A stretch of DNA of 64,000 nt from Cycas panzhihuaensis (Eukaryota; Cycadophyta). The position numbers were made by a program, and so were the translations under genes. Position 1 is the stretch's first letter; each line of letters starts with the position of its first letter. The DNA is taken from the NCBI GenBank assembly GCA_023213395.1, contig CM041465.1, positions 42,849,741 through 42,913,740 on the forward strand. Direction: 5' to 3'. Under the pieces are notes generated by a model. It did no database searches, had not been told where the DNA came from, and was given only the letters and a program-made list of their open reading frames with translations. Below, piece by piece: positions 32,379 to 43,750 of this stretch.

Positions 32379-32685
32379 TTTAGAGGATTATGAGGGCATG
32401 AAAAAACAGATAAAAGATTTTGAGTTCACGTCTGATATAGAAATTGAAGAGTATGGACCAATATTAGAAATGATATTGAACGGACAAGCTTATGAGTGGT
32501 TCATTAATTGGGCTACTGAACCTTTCCTATGGTACCAATTTTCAAAGGTAGCTACTATAACTTTTAAGAAACATAAGCAAGGTGAGATTCAAGATGATGA
32601 GGAAGGGCAAGAAGAAGAGATTGTTAATGAGGAGATCCTAGAGGTTTTGCAAGAGCTAGAACGAGATCTAGCACACAGAAAATAA
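32359..32685 (+). CDS. R: short gag-like ORF (109 aa)
   Basis: The ATG at 32359 starts METDFFNLEDYEG. The middle part, ILNGQAYEWFINWATEPFLWYQFSKV, fits the Retrotrans_gag core (G-x-A-x-x-W … W-x-x-F) and is comparable to ALKWYSWWLRTSG in the G3 gag. An acidic tail (DDEEGQEEEIVNEE) ends at a stop at 32685, and acidic coding-like sequence goes on to about 32820. It overlaps the RT fragment in another frame. It is far shorter than a normal gag (over 300 aa). It may be a relic or a truncated packaging protein. Confidence 0.45.
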   Translation: METDFFNLEDYEGMKKQIKDFEFTSDIEIEEYGPILEMILNGQAYEWFINWATEPFLWYQFSKVATITFKKHKQGEIQDDEEGQEEEIVNEEILEVLQELERDLAHRK

Positions 32686-32689
32686 TATG

Positions 32690-33794
32690 ATGACATAGAA
32701 GACTCGAAGCAAGCACAAACAACAGAAGAGTCCCATTTTAATATCAGAGAGGAAATCCAAAGTGAAGTTACACAGGAGCAGCATGAAGACAATAAGGAAC
32801 AAGCAAATTTTTCTCAACAAATTTCATGCAAGGTACCCACTGATCATGTATTGCACATGCACATTTTGATTGGTAGTTTTGTATGCCCTCTCTCTTTTCC
32901 TAGTTCAATAGCAATATAAAAGCTCTTTTCTCCTAAACCTATAGTTAGCCATGCTCTTAATCCCCCTAACCTTAATTTTTTCGTAGGCCAAATTCTAATT
33001 TCCCTCTGTAACCCTACTCCATATTTTTACTCACCTACTCCTTCACCCCCTATAAACAATTCTCATCAGGACACCCTTCAACTTCAATCTGTTCGTTAGG
33101 TTTCATCTTTTAGTATTATCTCTTACCCAGTCTGATCTTTTCCATGCCTCTTCAATTCCATATTATCAATATTGTCTTTTTTCGTTAAATTTCTTCAATT
33201 ATTCGAATACCAATCTTACAACCCTATTAAAGTCTTTTTTTCATAAAGAACCTCTATCACTAATCCCCCACCCATCTTTCTCTCCCAAAAAGAGTTGTAG
33301 TTCAACAAAACTTGTACAAACTTACATCTCCATCCAAGACATATTCCAAATTTTATCCTTTCTTTCTATACCTTCAAAGTTATGCTTGATCTTAGTTCAC
33401 AATTCCTCCTTTTCTTTTTCCCACTATAGGCAATCATCAATCCTTAACCCTCACAATCAATTCTATTCCTGAAGCCTTCACGTCTTTTTCCAAAATCCAT
33501 CCCATTTGGAAACAAAAGGTGCAAATGCAAGGTAAGACCAGGACAAGACATTTCAGATACCTCACAGGTCCTAGGATCCTTTCGATTCAGAATAAGGCGT
33601 CGCAGGTACTTGGTTCCAAGAACAAACATTGGCAGATTCAAGATGCTTGCTAGTACAACCCCACAAAATAAACAAGATCGAGGCAAATCTTCATGACCTA
33701 CAAGATATAGCAAGAGGTCATTGGAAGATTAGACCGAGCTACAAGCATTTTTCAATACTTCGAGGGCAAAGTATTATTTTAAGGGAAGTGGAAT
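32690..33794 (+). other. R: 3' interior without genes
   Basis: AT- and pyrimidine-rich sequence with many CCTTC/CTCTTT runs and no convincing frame. It ends with the polypurine tract at about 33781-33794 next to the LTR. Nothing else is recognised. Confidence 0.6.
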
Positions 33795-34268
33795 TGTAAC
33801 ATTACAAAATATGGTAAAAAATATAGCTTATTACCATTCAAATCAAAGGTCTCTGAACGACGATTCCAATGATTCAGATGAAAGTTGATTCCGACTTATG
33901 TATCAAAAGTTATGACCATTTAAATTTAGCGTGCCAGTTTTTGGGAAGTTTTGGCCGACTTCTATTTGAGCAGTATTAAGAAGAGTATCACTCAGTCTGG
34001 TCGACTTCTAATTGAAGTATTTTGATCGCTATAAATAAGAAGTTTGGACCGCATCCCAAACCATCATTTGGAGGTTCTTTGGTTGCGCATTTTTGGTTCT
34101 AGGGCTGCAATTAGCTCGCCTATTTACGGGCTGCAGTTTGGAGGGTTCCTCGCCTCGAAGAGGGAAGCTCACTTTTTCAGGAAATACTGCATCTAGTTAT
34201 TGTCTTTTGTGGATTATTACCTGTATTTTTGAGGAAAATTACTATAAAAGTAGAACTAGATTGCTACG
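33795..34268 (+). repeat. R 3' LTR (474 bp)
   Basis: It starts TGTAACATTACAAAATATGG and aligns gap-free by length with 21138-21611. Its last base is changed (GCTACG). Differences from the 5' copy are mostly transitions. Confidence 0.9.
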
Positions 34269-34694
34269 CCACTTCAACAATATCAAACAATAAATTCGAA
34301 ATAACAAAGGGATGTAGAGGCATAACGATGATCTATAATAGTGGTACTAATACATAGGGAACAAATATAATGGCTGCTTACAAACAAAATAGAATAGGTA
34401 CGTACTATGTACAAACCATATAGATGTAGGCACAACAGAGAGTGAGGTAGGGTTTCACCTCATTGGCCACACACAAATGGACAATAGGCTCTATAGAGCC
34501 ACCTCTTCACATATGAATAGAACTAGGGTTTCGCCTCCCACTGGCACACTGAACAAATTCTCATAGGGAAGCTCAACAACACCTCAACGATGGCAAACCC
34601 TCACTGGCAATATGGTGTAGCAATACAATCACTTCACGAGCAATTTACAACAGGCAAGGAGCTAGCAAACCAGTCGTACTCTGACTTCACCTTA
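34269..34694. other. Leader-like non-coding stretch left of a 267 bp LTR
   Basis: AT-rich sequence without genes between the target duplication of R and a minus-strand primer site. Part may be the leader of a minus-strand element (C5) whose body is missing. The first bases could also be the last of G0. The junction could not be placed. Confidence 0.4.
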
Positions 34695-34973
34695 GCTCTG
34701 ATACCATGTAGAAAAATGAAATTGACAGAAAATAATATTGCACAAATGGTAAACAACAACAAACACTAGGATCACAATGGTACCTTAACTTGAATTAAGA
34801 CCATAAGAACATTATTGCATCAATATATGAATATGATACATTGTGTGTATTTGTAATATATAACTTGGTTATGCATGGGACCCACCACAAAATACCAACT
34901 TTATAATGAAATTTATTTTACAAATGTGTATTCCCACTTTGCCCGCTAAAGTGTGAACCAAGCTATTCTAACA
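34695..34973 (-). repeat. C5: 267 bp LTR with adjoining primer site
   Basis: The minus strand reads TGGTATCAGAGC at 34695-34706, directly against an LTR starting TGTAGAA at 34707 and ending TTCTAACA at 34973. This is the 5' end of a minus-strand element. No gag or pol of matching orientation follows on the left, so the element is truncated. Confidence 0.65.
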
Positions 34974-35919
34974 ATTCTCATATTGGTTTCGATATGAGAG
35001 TTGAGCATTCAAGCATACCCACACATAAGACATTCCCAAGGCATTGTGTGTGGTTATTGATTAATGGAATGTTGAGTTAGGATGAAAATTTGTGTCATCT
35101 TCTATGTGTATGCTTGTATGAAGTGTTTCCATTTGTTGCATTAACGTGTATGGAGTAAGTGGTAGCATGCAATGTCAAGTTAGCAAAGCACGCAGAGCTT
35201 GAAGCATGAGGTGATTGACATCGATGTGCTAAGGACACTTGATTGATGACTGAACAACTAGTTTTGGGATGGCTGGCATGCTAAATTATTAGTTGACAGT
35301 GCTAACTTTTGATGAGTATCTCCTTCAAATGTACTATATTTGCTTGTTCTCCAACTCCTCAGCTTGATACTCTCCACTTGTCAACAAGAGAGCATGATGA
35401 TTTGCTCTTCTCATCATGTCCTTACATAGAAGGAATTTGAGGAAGGGCCTCTTCATGGTCATGTGTTTTTTGCATGAGAAGCCACCCCTTCAACACCACT
35501 TTTCATAATAACATATTATGCTTGACGTTTCATGGTGTGCTCTTCACACTTTTTGGTTAAGTGTTTTGAAGTTGAGTTGAGTGGTCTTAGACATTGAAGG
35601 GGGGATCCCTTTTATGACATATATTAAACAAGTGTGCACCTCTTTGAAACATTTATGCATAACAAATGAAGTATACTATCTAAATGATGATAATAATCGT
35701 GGATTGATAATGGATTAAACATTGCTTTCCAACATTTCCTTCTTGGCAATTGTTGCTTTTGCGAATTGATAGGTTTTAGGTACTATTATTTTGAAAGAGT
35801 TTGTATTGGAACTAACAATCATTATATGATCGTAGTTATGGTTGCATTTTGCAAATACCAATTGTAGTTTGGATTGCAATCAACTAAGAACAATCTATAA
35901 CAAATCATGATTGGCTAGA
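34974..35919. other. Intergenic sequence, nothing recognised
   Basis: 945 bases of AT-rich sequence with no open frame, LTR ends or repeats that I can support. A purine run (GAAGGGGGGATCCC, near 35597) is not next to any LTR. Confidence 0.5.
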
Positions 35920-36791
35920 TGTTGACTGAGGGTGTTCCCATTGCACTTATGGGAACAGTGCACTTGTCAAGGTTACACAGGCTATAGTCTAGTTAGGATA
36001 CTGTCAACATGGTTATTCACATACATTCCACAGATTATTCATAGAATTATACCACAATGGTACACTGACGTAAATCAACACATATTTAGCACTTCATCAT
36101 CATGAACACAGAGAATACACAGCTTTCCACGTAACTCTTCTTTTCATTAAGTAATCAGTTCGATTACAGGGAATTTGGAATGCATTCTGTGCATTCCAAA
36201 GACATACACTTCATTACATGCGTGCCGGATGGTACTTATCAATGAACACTGCTCCAACTGGCTGTCATGCGTGCTGGCATCCGCACCATTGCGTACCCTT
36301 GATAGTCGGCTCTCACCCTTGAGAGTATACAATAGGATTGAATCACTCGGCTCTCACACTGAAATGGTCCTCAAAGCACCATTAAATATGTCCCTTTGAT
36401 GCCTTTTGGATGAAAGGTTATGACCCAAAGTCATAACCATACCTTTTTGTCACCAAGGTACCCTTTCATTAGTCATTGGTTACACCTTAACCAATGCCTT
36501 AATCATGTCCGTACGCCTCGTCTGCAGACGTCCGCTCGTGCGATACCTAGGCTTCCACTGGTTCTGTACTGTCATGCGTACCGCTTTCGTCTATTTCCGT
36601 TCTGCTGTTGGTACGTATTTATGTTGCGTACCCGTTCCGGGTATGCACCTATCATACGTACCCAGAATGTTGGTTTTTCCACAGTTTCGCCTCGTGCGTA
36701 CCTCCGTACGGTCTGTACTTGCATTCCTTTGGTCAATACAAGCCTGTATTCTATCTTCCTCAAGGTGTATATGTCACAATATGTCCCAACA
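35920..36791 (-). repeat. Solo LTR of the G family (872 bp)
   Basis: In plus orientation it starts TGTTGACTG and ends CCCAACA, flanked by the exact target duplication CTAGA (35915-35919 and 36792-36796). There is no interior, so it arose by LTR-LTR recombination. It carries the anticodon-arm complement (plus-strand TCGGCTCTCACCC at 36306-36318) and a perfect 9 bp hairpin at 35933-35957. Its U5 end is of a different subtype from G1, G2 and G4 and matches the other solo LTR. Confidence 0.93.
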
Positions 36792-36861
36792 CTAGAGGTA
36801 GGCTGTTGTAGATCATAACTAATTGAAATATAGGTTGCAATAGATTGTGATAGGTTGAAAA

Positions 36862-37380
36862 TGTAAGAATTTAGAATTTCAATCAGATACCATATTAGAA
36901 TGCACTTATAATCACAGTGAAATTATATCAATCATGTATAATGAATCAATCATATTATGAGAATTATATGCACAAAACATGTATGTAAGAAAAACGTATT
37001 AAGTAATATCATGAACATCACCATAATATTAACGAGCATACACTACATGATACAACTGATTTATATGTAAAAAACCCAATGGGGAAAAAACCACAGGAAA
37101 AGGTTGGAGTTGGGTGTTACTCTTTATGATATCAAACTATTACATCCCCAACTGATTTCTTCCTTTCTCAAGTTCTCAAATGGTATGTGTACATATTTAT
37201 TTATATGTTACCTCATGAATAATCTATAGTATCTCTTGAGCCTGACCATCATCTAATAGGATGTGTACATGAATAATCATGCATTGTCACATCTATCAAT
37301 ATTTATATGAGTGGGATTTTGTGTGGTTCCACTACATTACATTAGATATAACATATGTGAATATATCACATATTCCAACA
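36862..37380 (-). repeat. C4 3' LTR (519 bp)
   Basis: It starts TGTAAGAATTTAG and ends TATTCCAACA in plus orientation. The right copy shares it, including the internal GATACCATATT word that at first looks like a primer site. Confidence 0.82.
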
Positions 37381-40300
37381 CTTCCCCTTAGTGTTAATGT
37401 CTTCAATTTTCAATCTTCATCTTCATCCTTGGTCTTCATTGTATTCATGTTTTCTTATATGTTGGAATATGTAAACCTGTATCAAACTAGATTAAGTTGT
37501 ATCGCCTGTAACCTGTAAATCTATCAATATGATACTTGTCTCCTACAAGTAATTAACTTATAACCATTTGTAGTCAACTGTGATAAATAGTGACTAACAT
37601 GATCATCAACTTGTAAAACCTATAAACTAATCATCAATCAACAAAACAATTAACCTCAATTTCATCACTTTCATTTGTCATGCTTATTTGAAGTTTCTTC
37701 TCAACAACTTTATATCTTCATCTATAAAGTTGCGATCAATTAACACTGTCAACTTGTCATCTCATCAAAATAAAATGATTGCTGATGTCCATATAAAACA
37801 TCAACCATCTGTTGAAATACATGGGTTAGCAACCGCTGTAATCGTTAATTCTCTAGGATGTGTTTCTTATATGCAATTTATCAACAAATAAAATAACGAT
37901 AGCCATTAGGCAAAATGCTGTTACAAGAGTAACATAAAATCTTGCCTTTTGCATACGAGAATAATAACACGTGTGTTGTACAAGAGTAGCCTCATTCATC
38001 TCGTAGCCTCATTCATCTCACCTCTTGTGTATGAGCAAATAACTTGTGTACACATCTTCTGCAACTTTCTTTTGGCAACCATTAATCTCATCAACATTAA
38101 CAATCCATAGTCTAAACAAACTAATTCGGGGAATAAGGCATACCACCTAGCCAAGTCAAGTTAGCTGTAATAAGATAATATAAATAGTGTGTTCCCATGC
38201 CTCTTGTCGTACATGGCAAGTCAAATTTCTAACTAACAAACACATATCATATATCAACTAGACTCCTCAATAGTTGATTTTGGTGTGCCAAGTAAACAAC
38301 ATGTGAGACTTCTTCATATCTCATAAACAAGTGGAAAAACATCAACATCTCATCAACTCTTCAACATCAACTGCAAACAAATTGGGCTCTTTATCAATGT
38401 AAATTAGATGGTGTCATCAATATCATGTGTGCAATAAACTAGGTGATTATGACATTTGATAAGTGTTGCTCATCACTAAATTAAATCTGATAAGTACCAA
38501 GGGGGATTTTTATTATGTCCGTCATGTATCAAGATACCCACATTAACTTTTCATCGAATATGTTTCACATTATTAATTTTGAGCCTTAACCTGTCATAAA
38601 GGAGCCATTATATGTTCACTTTTAAACAAAACTTACTTTTTCTTTCTTTAACTGTTATCAATCTCATCATCATGACGTCTGAAGCCTTTAAAAACATCAA
38701 ATAGTGCCAAAACAGATTTGAAAAAGCAAAAAGAACAACTTTTATGATGTCAAAAACAGTTCTCTCAATTTTACCCATTAAAATCTCTATCTTCTAATGT
38801 CTAAAATATGACCTGCGGCCACTTGTTTTGACCATCTCGAAATTCTCTTTCTAACGCAATTGATGGCACCTGAGTCTGACACTCCAATAAAAAGTTATGT
38901 TAAAAAAATGCATCAATATGTTTTGAAAAATCATGCAGTCCTTAAGAAATGAAGTTTAGTCCCTTTCTGAGTAGACTGTTGGTCATGTGGTGAATACATG
39001 TGACTATCTGCTTATATCAGGGGTGCTTTGGCGAAACTAAAAGATTATTCAATTTAGTTACATGTATTTTGACATTGCAAAATAAATTAAATTTAGTTTA
39101 TTGGAATTTCACATCTACCCACTATATCAAATTTCAAAACATATTCATTTTGATTTAATTCATCAAAACATTTACAATTTTTTTTATCAATGTCAAAAAT
39201 TGGCCTGCACGTGAGGGTGTCAGGTGACTAATCGATTGAAATATCGATTGTTTTCTTCATACAAATTTTGCACTCCAATCTCATATCTTTGTCTTTCCTA
39301 ACCTTCTTCATACTCTCAAGGTTGTTTAATCCATGGAAGGCATAAGTATGGGCGTTAATGTGACGATGGGGTATCAACTTGCTGCGTCAAAAATGAATTG
39401 CTTGAAACTTTGTGTGGTGCTACAATAGATCTTCGCCTCCAACACGGATTTGAAATGATTGATGTAGGTTTCATGGGGCTCCACAGTCGATGCGGACGAT
39501 AAAAAGATCACATCATAGTGGCGACAAACCACAAATTCTCCATGGCTATGGCATGTCTACAGATCTATGCCAAATTTTCTCCATGCGACTTGCGTTTGAG
39601 CAGATTCGATCACTAGGGTGGCAAATTTCTTCGGTCTTTTACAACCATGATCTTCAATATTGGGTGAGCTCACTAGGGTAATTTTGTATTTAGTAGTATC
39701 CATGGTACTCAGGCATCCCTACGTTGTCAGTTTCCAGGGTGAACTCCATGTGATTCTGTGGTTCCGCCTGCCTTAGCCCTAAACGCCTCTATTTCTTCTA
39801 TTTTATGCAAGAGAGTCAACGAACAAGCTTCATGGATGATTGTCACTTCATCCATCTCTAGAGCAGAGACGTTTAAACAGTAGATTAAGTGGATGAAGAT
39901 CTTCACGCTCACGACTGATCGGTTTAATGACGCTCAATCTTGTTCAAAACCCCAATATAGTTTGTTTTAATAAATCATATGACCATGAGTGAATGTAGGA
40001 CAGGTATTAATCCTTTTCAACAAACAGTTTCATAATATTTTCACTATAATCAAGCCCTTATCATCAATTATCAACTATTGTTGCATGGCAAATCTGTCTT
40101 CTTTTGTGCCCTTATATAAACAAAATATTGCCATAATCAAAATTTTCATCTAAACCCTTATTTGCTCAAATCATTCCATAAATATTGCCACAAGTTCGTT
40201 CATAGTTGCTTCATGCATCAACATACCTGTTCTTTGTTCGTATAACGTACATCCTAATTGTCAAATCATATAATCATGCCCTCAAATTTCATAACATGTG

Positions 40301-40979
40301 ACATAACTTTTTATGTTGTCAAAAATCAACATGTCGCTTTTTTCTCTTTTCCATCATACACGTCTCTTCCTATTTCATTTACTTTGATGAGATACTTGCA
40401 TCATTCTAGTAGCGAACCTCTGCTATGAGATGCTTGCAATGGCCTCCAGAATGGTTCAAAAGTGATAGTGAATCCTCGACTTTAATACCAAGACACTCGC
40501 AAAAGCCTTCGCTAATGAACTAAAAAATTGATGTAATATTTTACTGATGTGTTGCTTTCATAGGGTGAACAATCTTGCTTAAGCAATTTTATGTGGGTAA
40601 ACTTCAAATACACCCACATGCTATGCATATATGGTTCCAACATGCTTAATAAATATCCACAATAAATAATAAATGATATTACCTATCAGTTTTGTTGTCA
40701 TTCATCTTGATGCGGCTTTATCTCCTATATGTGGCTTCAATCAACTTTTTCTTGCCCCAAGATCTAGGTCACATGTGACTAGCATAATTAGCTTTTAGCT
40801 CATCAAAACACTCCTCAAATTCACTCTTGTGCTGGGTTATATTGGCTCATGTGTAGGCTTCAATTTGTCTCCACAAGATCTTTCACAATATCGCTAGCAA
40901 CTAGGCTCTCACGATGGCTCTGATAAATTGCATTCGTAAATCTCCACAGGGTCTTTCGTAACCTTCAACTCTAATATTA
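37381..40979 (-). other. C4 interior, non-coding
   Basis: 3.6 kb of AT-rich sequence with only chance open frames of under 80 codons. The left edge CTTCCCCTTAGT is the polypurine tract of the minus strand. The right edge, read on the minus strand as TAATATTAGAGTT, is the tRNA-Met site TGGTATCAGAGCT after four transitions. No other feature could be supported. Confidence 0.65.
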
Positions 40980-41191
40980 TGTAAGAAATTAGAATTTCAC
41001 TTTGATACCATATTGGAATATACTCATAATCACAGTGAAATTATATCAATCATGTGTAATGAATCAATCATATTATGAGGATTATATACACAAAACAGCT
41101 ATGTGAGATAAGCATATCAAGTAATATCATGAATATAAAGTAATGAACATCATAATATCAATGAGCATGCACCACAAGAGACAACATATTT
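40980..41191 (-). repeat. C4 5' LTR, left piece
   Basis: It matches the first ~210 bases of 36862-37380 and ends at the target duplication TATTT of G3. Confidence 0.85.
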
Positions 41192-41733
41192 TGTAGCGGA
41201 AACTTTTAACTTAATTCAGAAATAACACAAAGATTCACAGATATTGGTCTGATATAAGCTCAAATAGATCTCCTCAATCTCAAATAATAATGAATATTGG
41301 AAATTCACCATAAACACCAAAATAAAGTAATGGAAATATAACAAATAAAGGTAAATATATTATCCAAAAATAATACTGGAAGGTACAAAAATATACAACA
41401 GAATATCCTTACTGAATGCTTGCCCTTCAAGGCGGGAATCCTCCAAATATCTCAGGCCAAAAGGCCGAGCCAACTACAACCCTAGAGCCGAAAATGTGGA
41501 AGAGATCCAATCGAAGTGATGATCCAAAAATGAGGGCTTTGATCCCTATTTATAATGGTCAATTATTATCCTGCTTGAAGTCGGCTAGAATTAAGACAAT
41601 TCACTGGGAGTGAACCATTAATGAAGTCAGCCAGAAGATTGACTTACAGGTCGGCTAATACTCTTGCGCTCATTTCTGGGGGTTTAAGTCAGCTGACATG
41701 CCCCTAAAGAGAAGGTTTTATTGGAACACAACA
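41192..41733 (-). repeat. G3 3' LTR
   Basis: It starts TGTAGCGG and ends ACACAACA in plus orientation. The minus strand has a TATAAATAGGG TATA box at 41544-41554. The G-rich polypurine tract lies right beside it at 41734-41760. Confidence 0.92.
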
Positions 41734-41760
41734 AGTCCCCCCCTCTCCCCCCTTGAAAAA

Positions 41761-42194
41761 ATGCTTTGCTCTCAAAGCATTGGTAGCTTTGGAAATTGTT
41801 GTATCCATTCGTCTGACTACCATGTTGCGTCTTCTGTATCCAATGTTCAACATTTTATGAGGTACTCTTTGACTTGTCTTGTTCAAAGTTGCCTGGTGCG
41901 AATTTGGAGTATATCTTATAGTTTTAGTATAATCTATCCTTCTTCATTGAGTTTTGGCAAAGATGTCTGTGGTACTATTTGGTTGCTGATCTTTTTCTTT
42001 AGGTATGAAACATGAAAAGTATCATGGATTTTGCTTGTTGTCAGTAACTTAAGTTTGTAGGCTACTTCCTCGATTCTGTCAAGTATTTAATATGGTCCAA
42101 AATATCGAGGAGCAAGCTTTTGTGTCTTCGTCTTGCTCAATGACATTTGTTTGTATGGTTGCAACCAGAGGATAACCTAGAAGCTCCTTTTCGA
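41761..42194 (-). pseudogene. G3 integrase C-terminus and chromodomain relic
   Basis: Beyond the last open piece of integrase the minus strand still reads FHVSYLKK-type sequence. Then comes a chromodomain-like block: ILQIRTRQL, VKEYLIKC and TLDTEDATW ending SDEWIQQFPKL at about 41770-41920, interrupted by several stops. Chromodomains at this place define the chromovirus branch of gypsy and help to target insertion to certain chromatin. Stops replace what would be Arg, Trp and Glu codons. Confidence 0.65.
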
Positions 42195-43750
42195 TCACTG
42201 CGCATCCACTTGTTGCTTCATTCTCTTCCTTGCCATTGACAAATTATCCTTAAGAATTCTAACCGTGTCTTCCATTTGCTTTTGGTGTTCTTGGATAGCT
42301 TGAACCTGGGATGATCCATTCCATGTCAATAGAGACGATGGTTGGTATCCGTAAAGAGCCTGGAATGGTGTCATCTTGGTGGAAGAGTGGTATGTTGTAT
42401 TATACCACCACTCGGCTAAGTGTAGCCACTTGTGCCATTGATTTTGTTTATTTGAGTAGAAATTCCTCAAGTAGCCTTCCAGACATTTGTTGATTATCTT
42501 TGTCTGTCCATCTGTTTGGGGATGATATGTTGTTCTCATATGCAATTTTGCACCTCCAATTCTGAATAAATCCTTTCAAAATTTATTGGTAAACTTTGGG
42601 TTCCTATTGCTTGTTGGGGCATAAAGTGATCATATGGCTGTTGGAAGACCAGAGGTAGGCTGGGTAACTTGAGATGTGCAGTGCATCAGACGGAGGTACG
42701 CACAAGGCGAAACAGTGAAGAAATCAGCATTCGGGTGCGTATGACAAAAGGCGTACCAGAACGGCACGTACCATAGATACGTACCAGTGGCGGAACGGAA
42801 CCAAGCGGGCGACGCATGACAAGACGGGACGTGGAAGCCCGAAGTCGCTAGACATACATACGGACGTACGGACCTAATGAAGACATTAGTGAAAGTGCAT
42901 AATTAATGATTGAGGAAAGGGTACGTATGACTGAAGGGGTACGGTTGTGACAGGCAGTCATAACCCTTCAGCCAAAAGGTACGAAGAAGCATACTTAAGG
43001 AGGTACGCATGGACCATTCGGTTAGGGTGAGAGCCGACTATCAAGGGTATGCAATGGTGCGGATGCCAGCACGCATGACAGCCAATTGGAGCAGTATTCA
43101 TTGATAAGTACCATCCGGCACGCATGTAATGTATGAGTGTATCTTCTTTGGAATGCATTCCAGCCCTCTGTGTAATTGAATTTATTACTTAATGAAAAGA
43201 AGAGTTACGTGGAAAGCTGTGTATTCTCTGTGTTTATGATGATGAAGTGCTGAATATGTGTTGATTTACGTCATTGTGTACCATTGTGACATAATTCTGT
43301 GAATAATCTGTGGAATGTATGTGAATAACCATGTTGACAGTATCCTAACTAGACTATAGCCTGTGTAACCTTGACAAGTGCACTATTCCCACAAGTGCAG
43401 TCGGAACAACATCAGTCAACATTGCTAACAATAGTTTTAGGAAACCCATGTAGTCTATGGATTTCTTTCATATATAGTTCTGCAATGTCACTTGCCTTTT
43501 CTGTTGACTGTAGCCCTCGAAAATGACTATACGTTGTTAATCTATTGACTATGACAAAGATCGCATCTTTACCTTTTGATTTTGGGAGACCTGTAATAAA
43601 ATCCATTGAAATTTCTTTCCATTTTTGGTTGGGAATTGGTAGGGGTTGTAGGAGACCTGGGGTCTTTACACATTCTACCTTGTTTCGTTGACAAGTATCA
43701 CATTCTGTCACGGATTTTTGAATGTTAGATTTCAAGCCGCCCCAAAACTA
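42195..43750 (-). pseudogene. G3 integrase core, interrupted by a solo LTR
   Basis: The upstream half (43735-43422) has the CX2C of the zinc domain (ECDTCQRNK), then WKEISMDFITGLPKSKGKDA with the first catalytic Asp, and HGFPKTIVSN. The second half (42600-42195) goes on with the PKFTNKF-like block and YHPQTDGQTKIINKCLEGYL, where the catalytic Glu of DGQTE reads Lys. The second catalytic Asp (SDRD expected) reads Asn. The solo LTR 42612-43421 sits between the halves with its TTGCT duplication. The gene is inactive by insertion, substitution and stops. Confidence 0.85.
42612..43421 (+). repeat. Solo LTR of the G family (810 bp) inside G3 integrase
   Basis: It starts TGTTGGGGCATA and ends GTCAACA, with the exact target duplication TTGCT (42607-42611 and 43422-43426). 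The anticodon-arm complement is at 43025-43037. The U5 end matches the subtype of the other solo LTR at 35920. Confidence 0.94.

Larger units (their letters stand above)
21138..34268 (+). mobile_element. R: non-autonomous gypsy element, split by G2
   Basis: Two 474 bp LTRs (21138-21611 and 33795-34268) flank a short interior (21612-21695 plus 32267-33794, about 1.6 kb) once G2 is removed. The flanks CCGCT (21133-21137) and CCACT (34269-34273) are a target duplication with one transition. The primer site is TGGTATCAGAGC at 21614. A polypurine tract (AAGGGAAGTGGAAT) touches the right LTR. The LTR and leader resemble those of G3, so R is probably a deletion derivative of that chromovirus lineage. 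The interior has only a fragment of RT and a short gag-like ORF, so it would need proteins from another element. Confidence 0.88.

Noticed and set aside
36884-36895. GATACCA next to TATTAGAATG taken as a minus-strand primer site at the edge of an LTR
   Set aside because: The same word occurs in the right copy at about 41007. LTR homology runs past it to TGTAAG, where the exact GAAAA duplication lies, so it is inside the LTR.
39490-39912. Short open frames in the C4 interior as genes
   Set aside because: They are under 65 codons, have no family match that I recognise, and are expected by chance in 3.6 kb.
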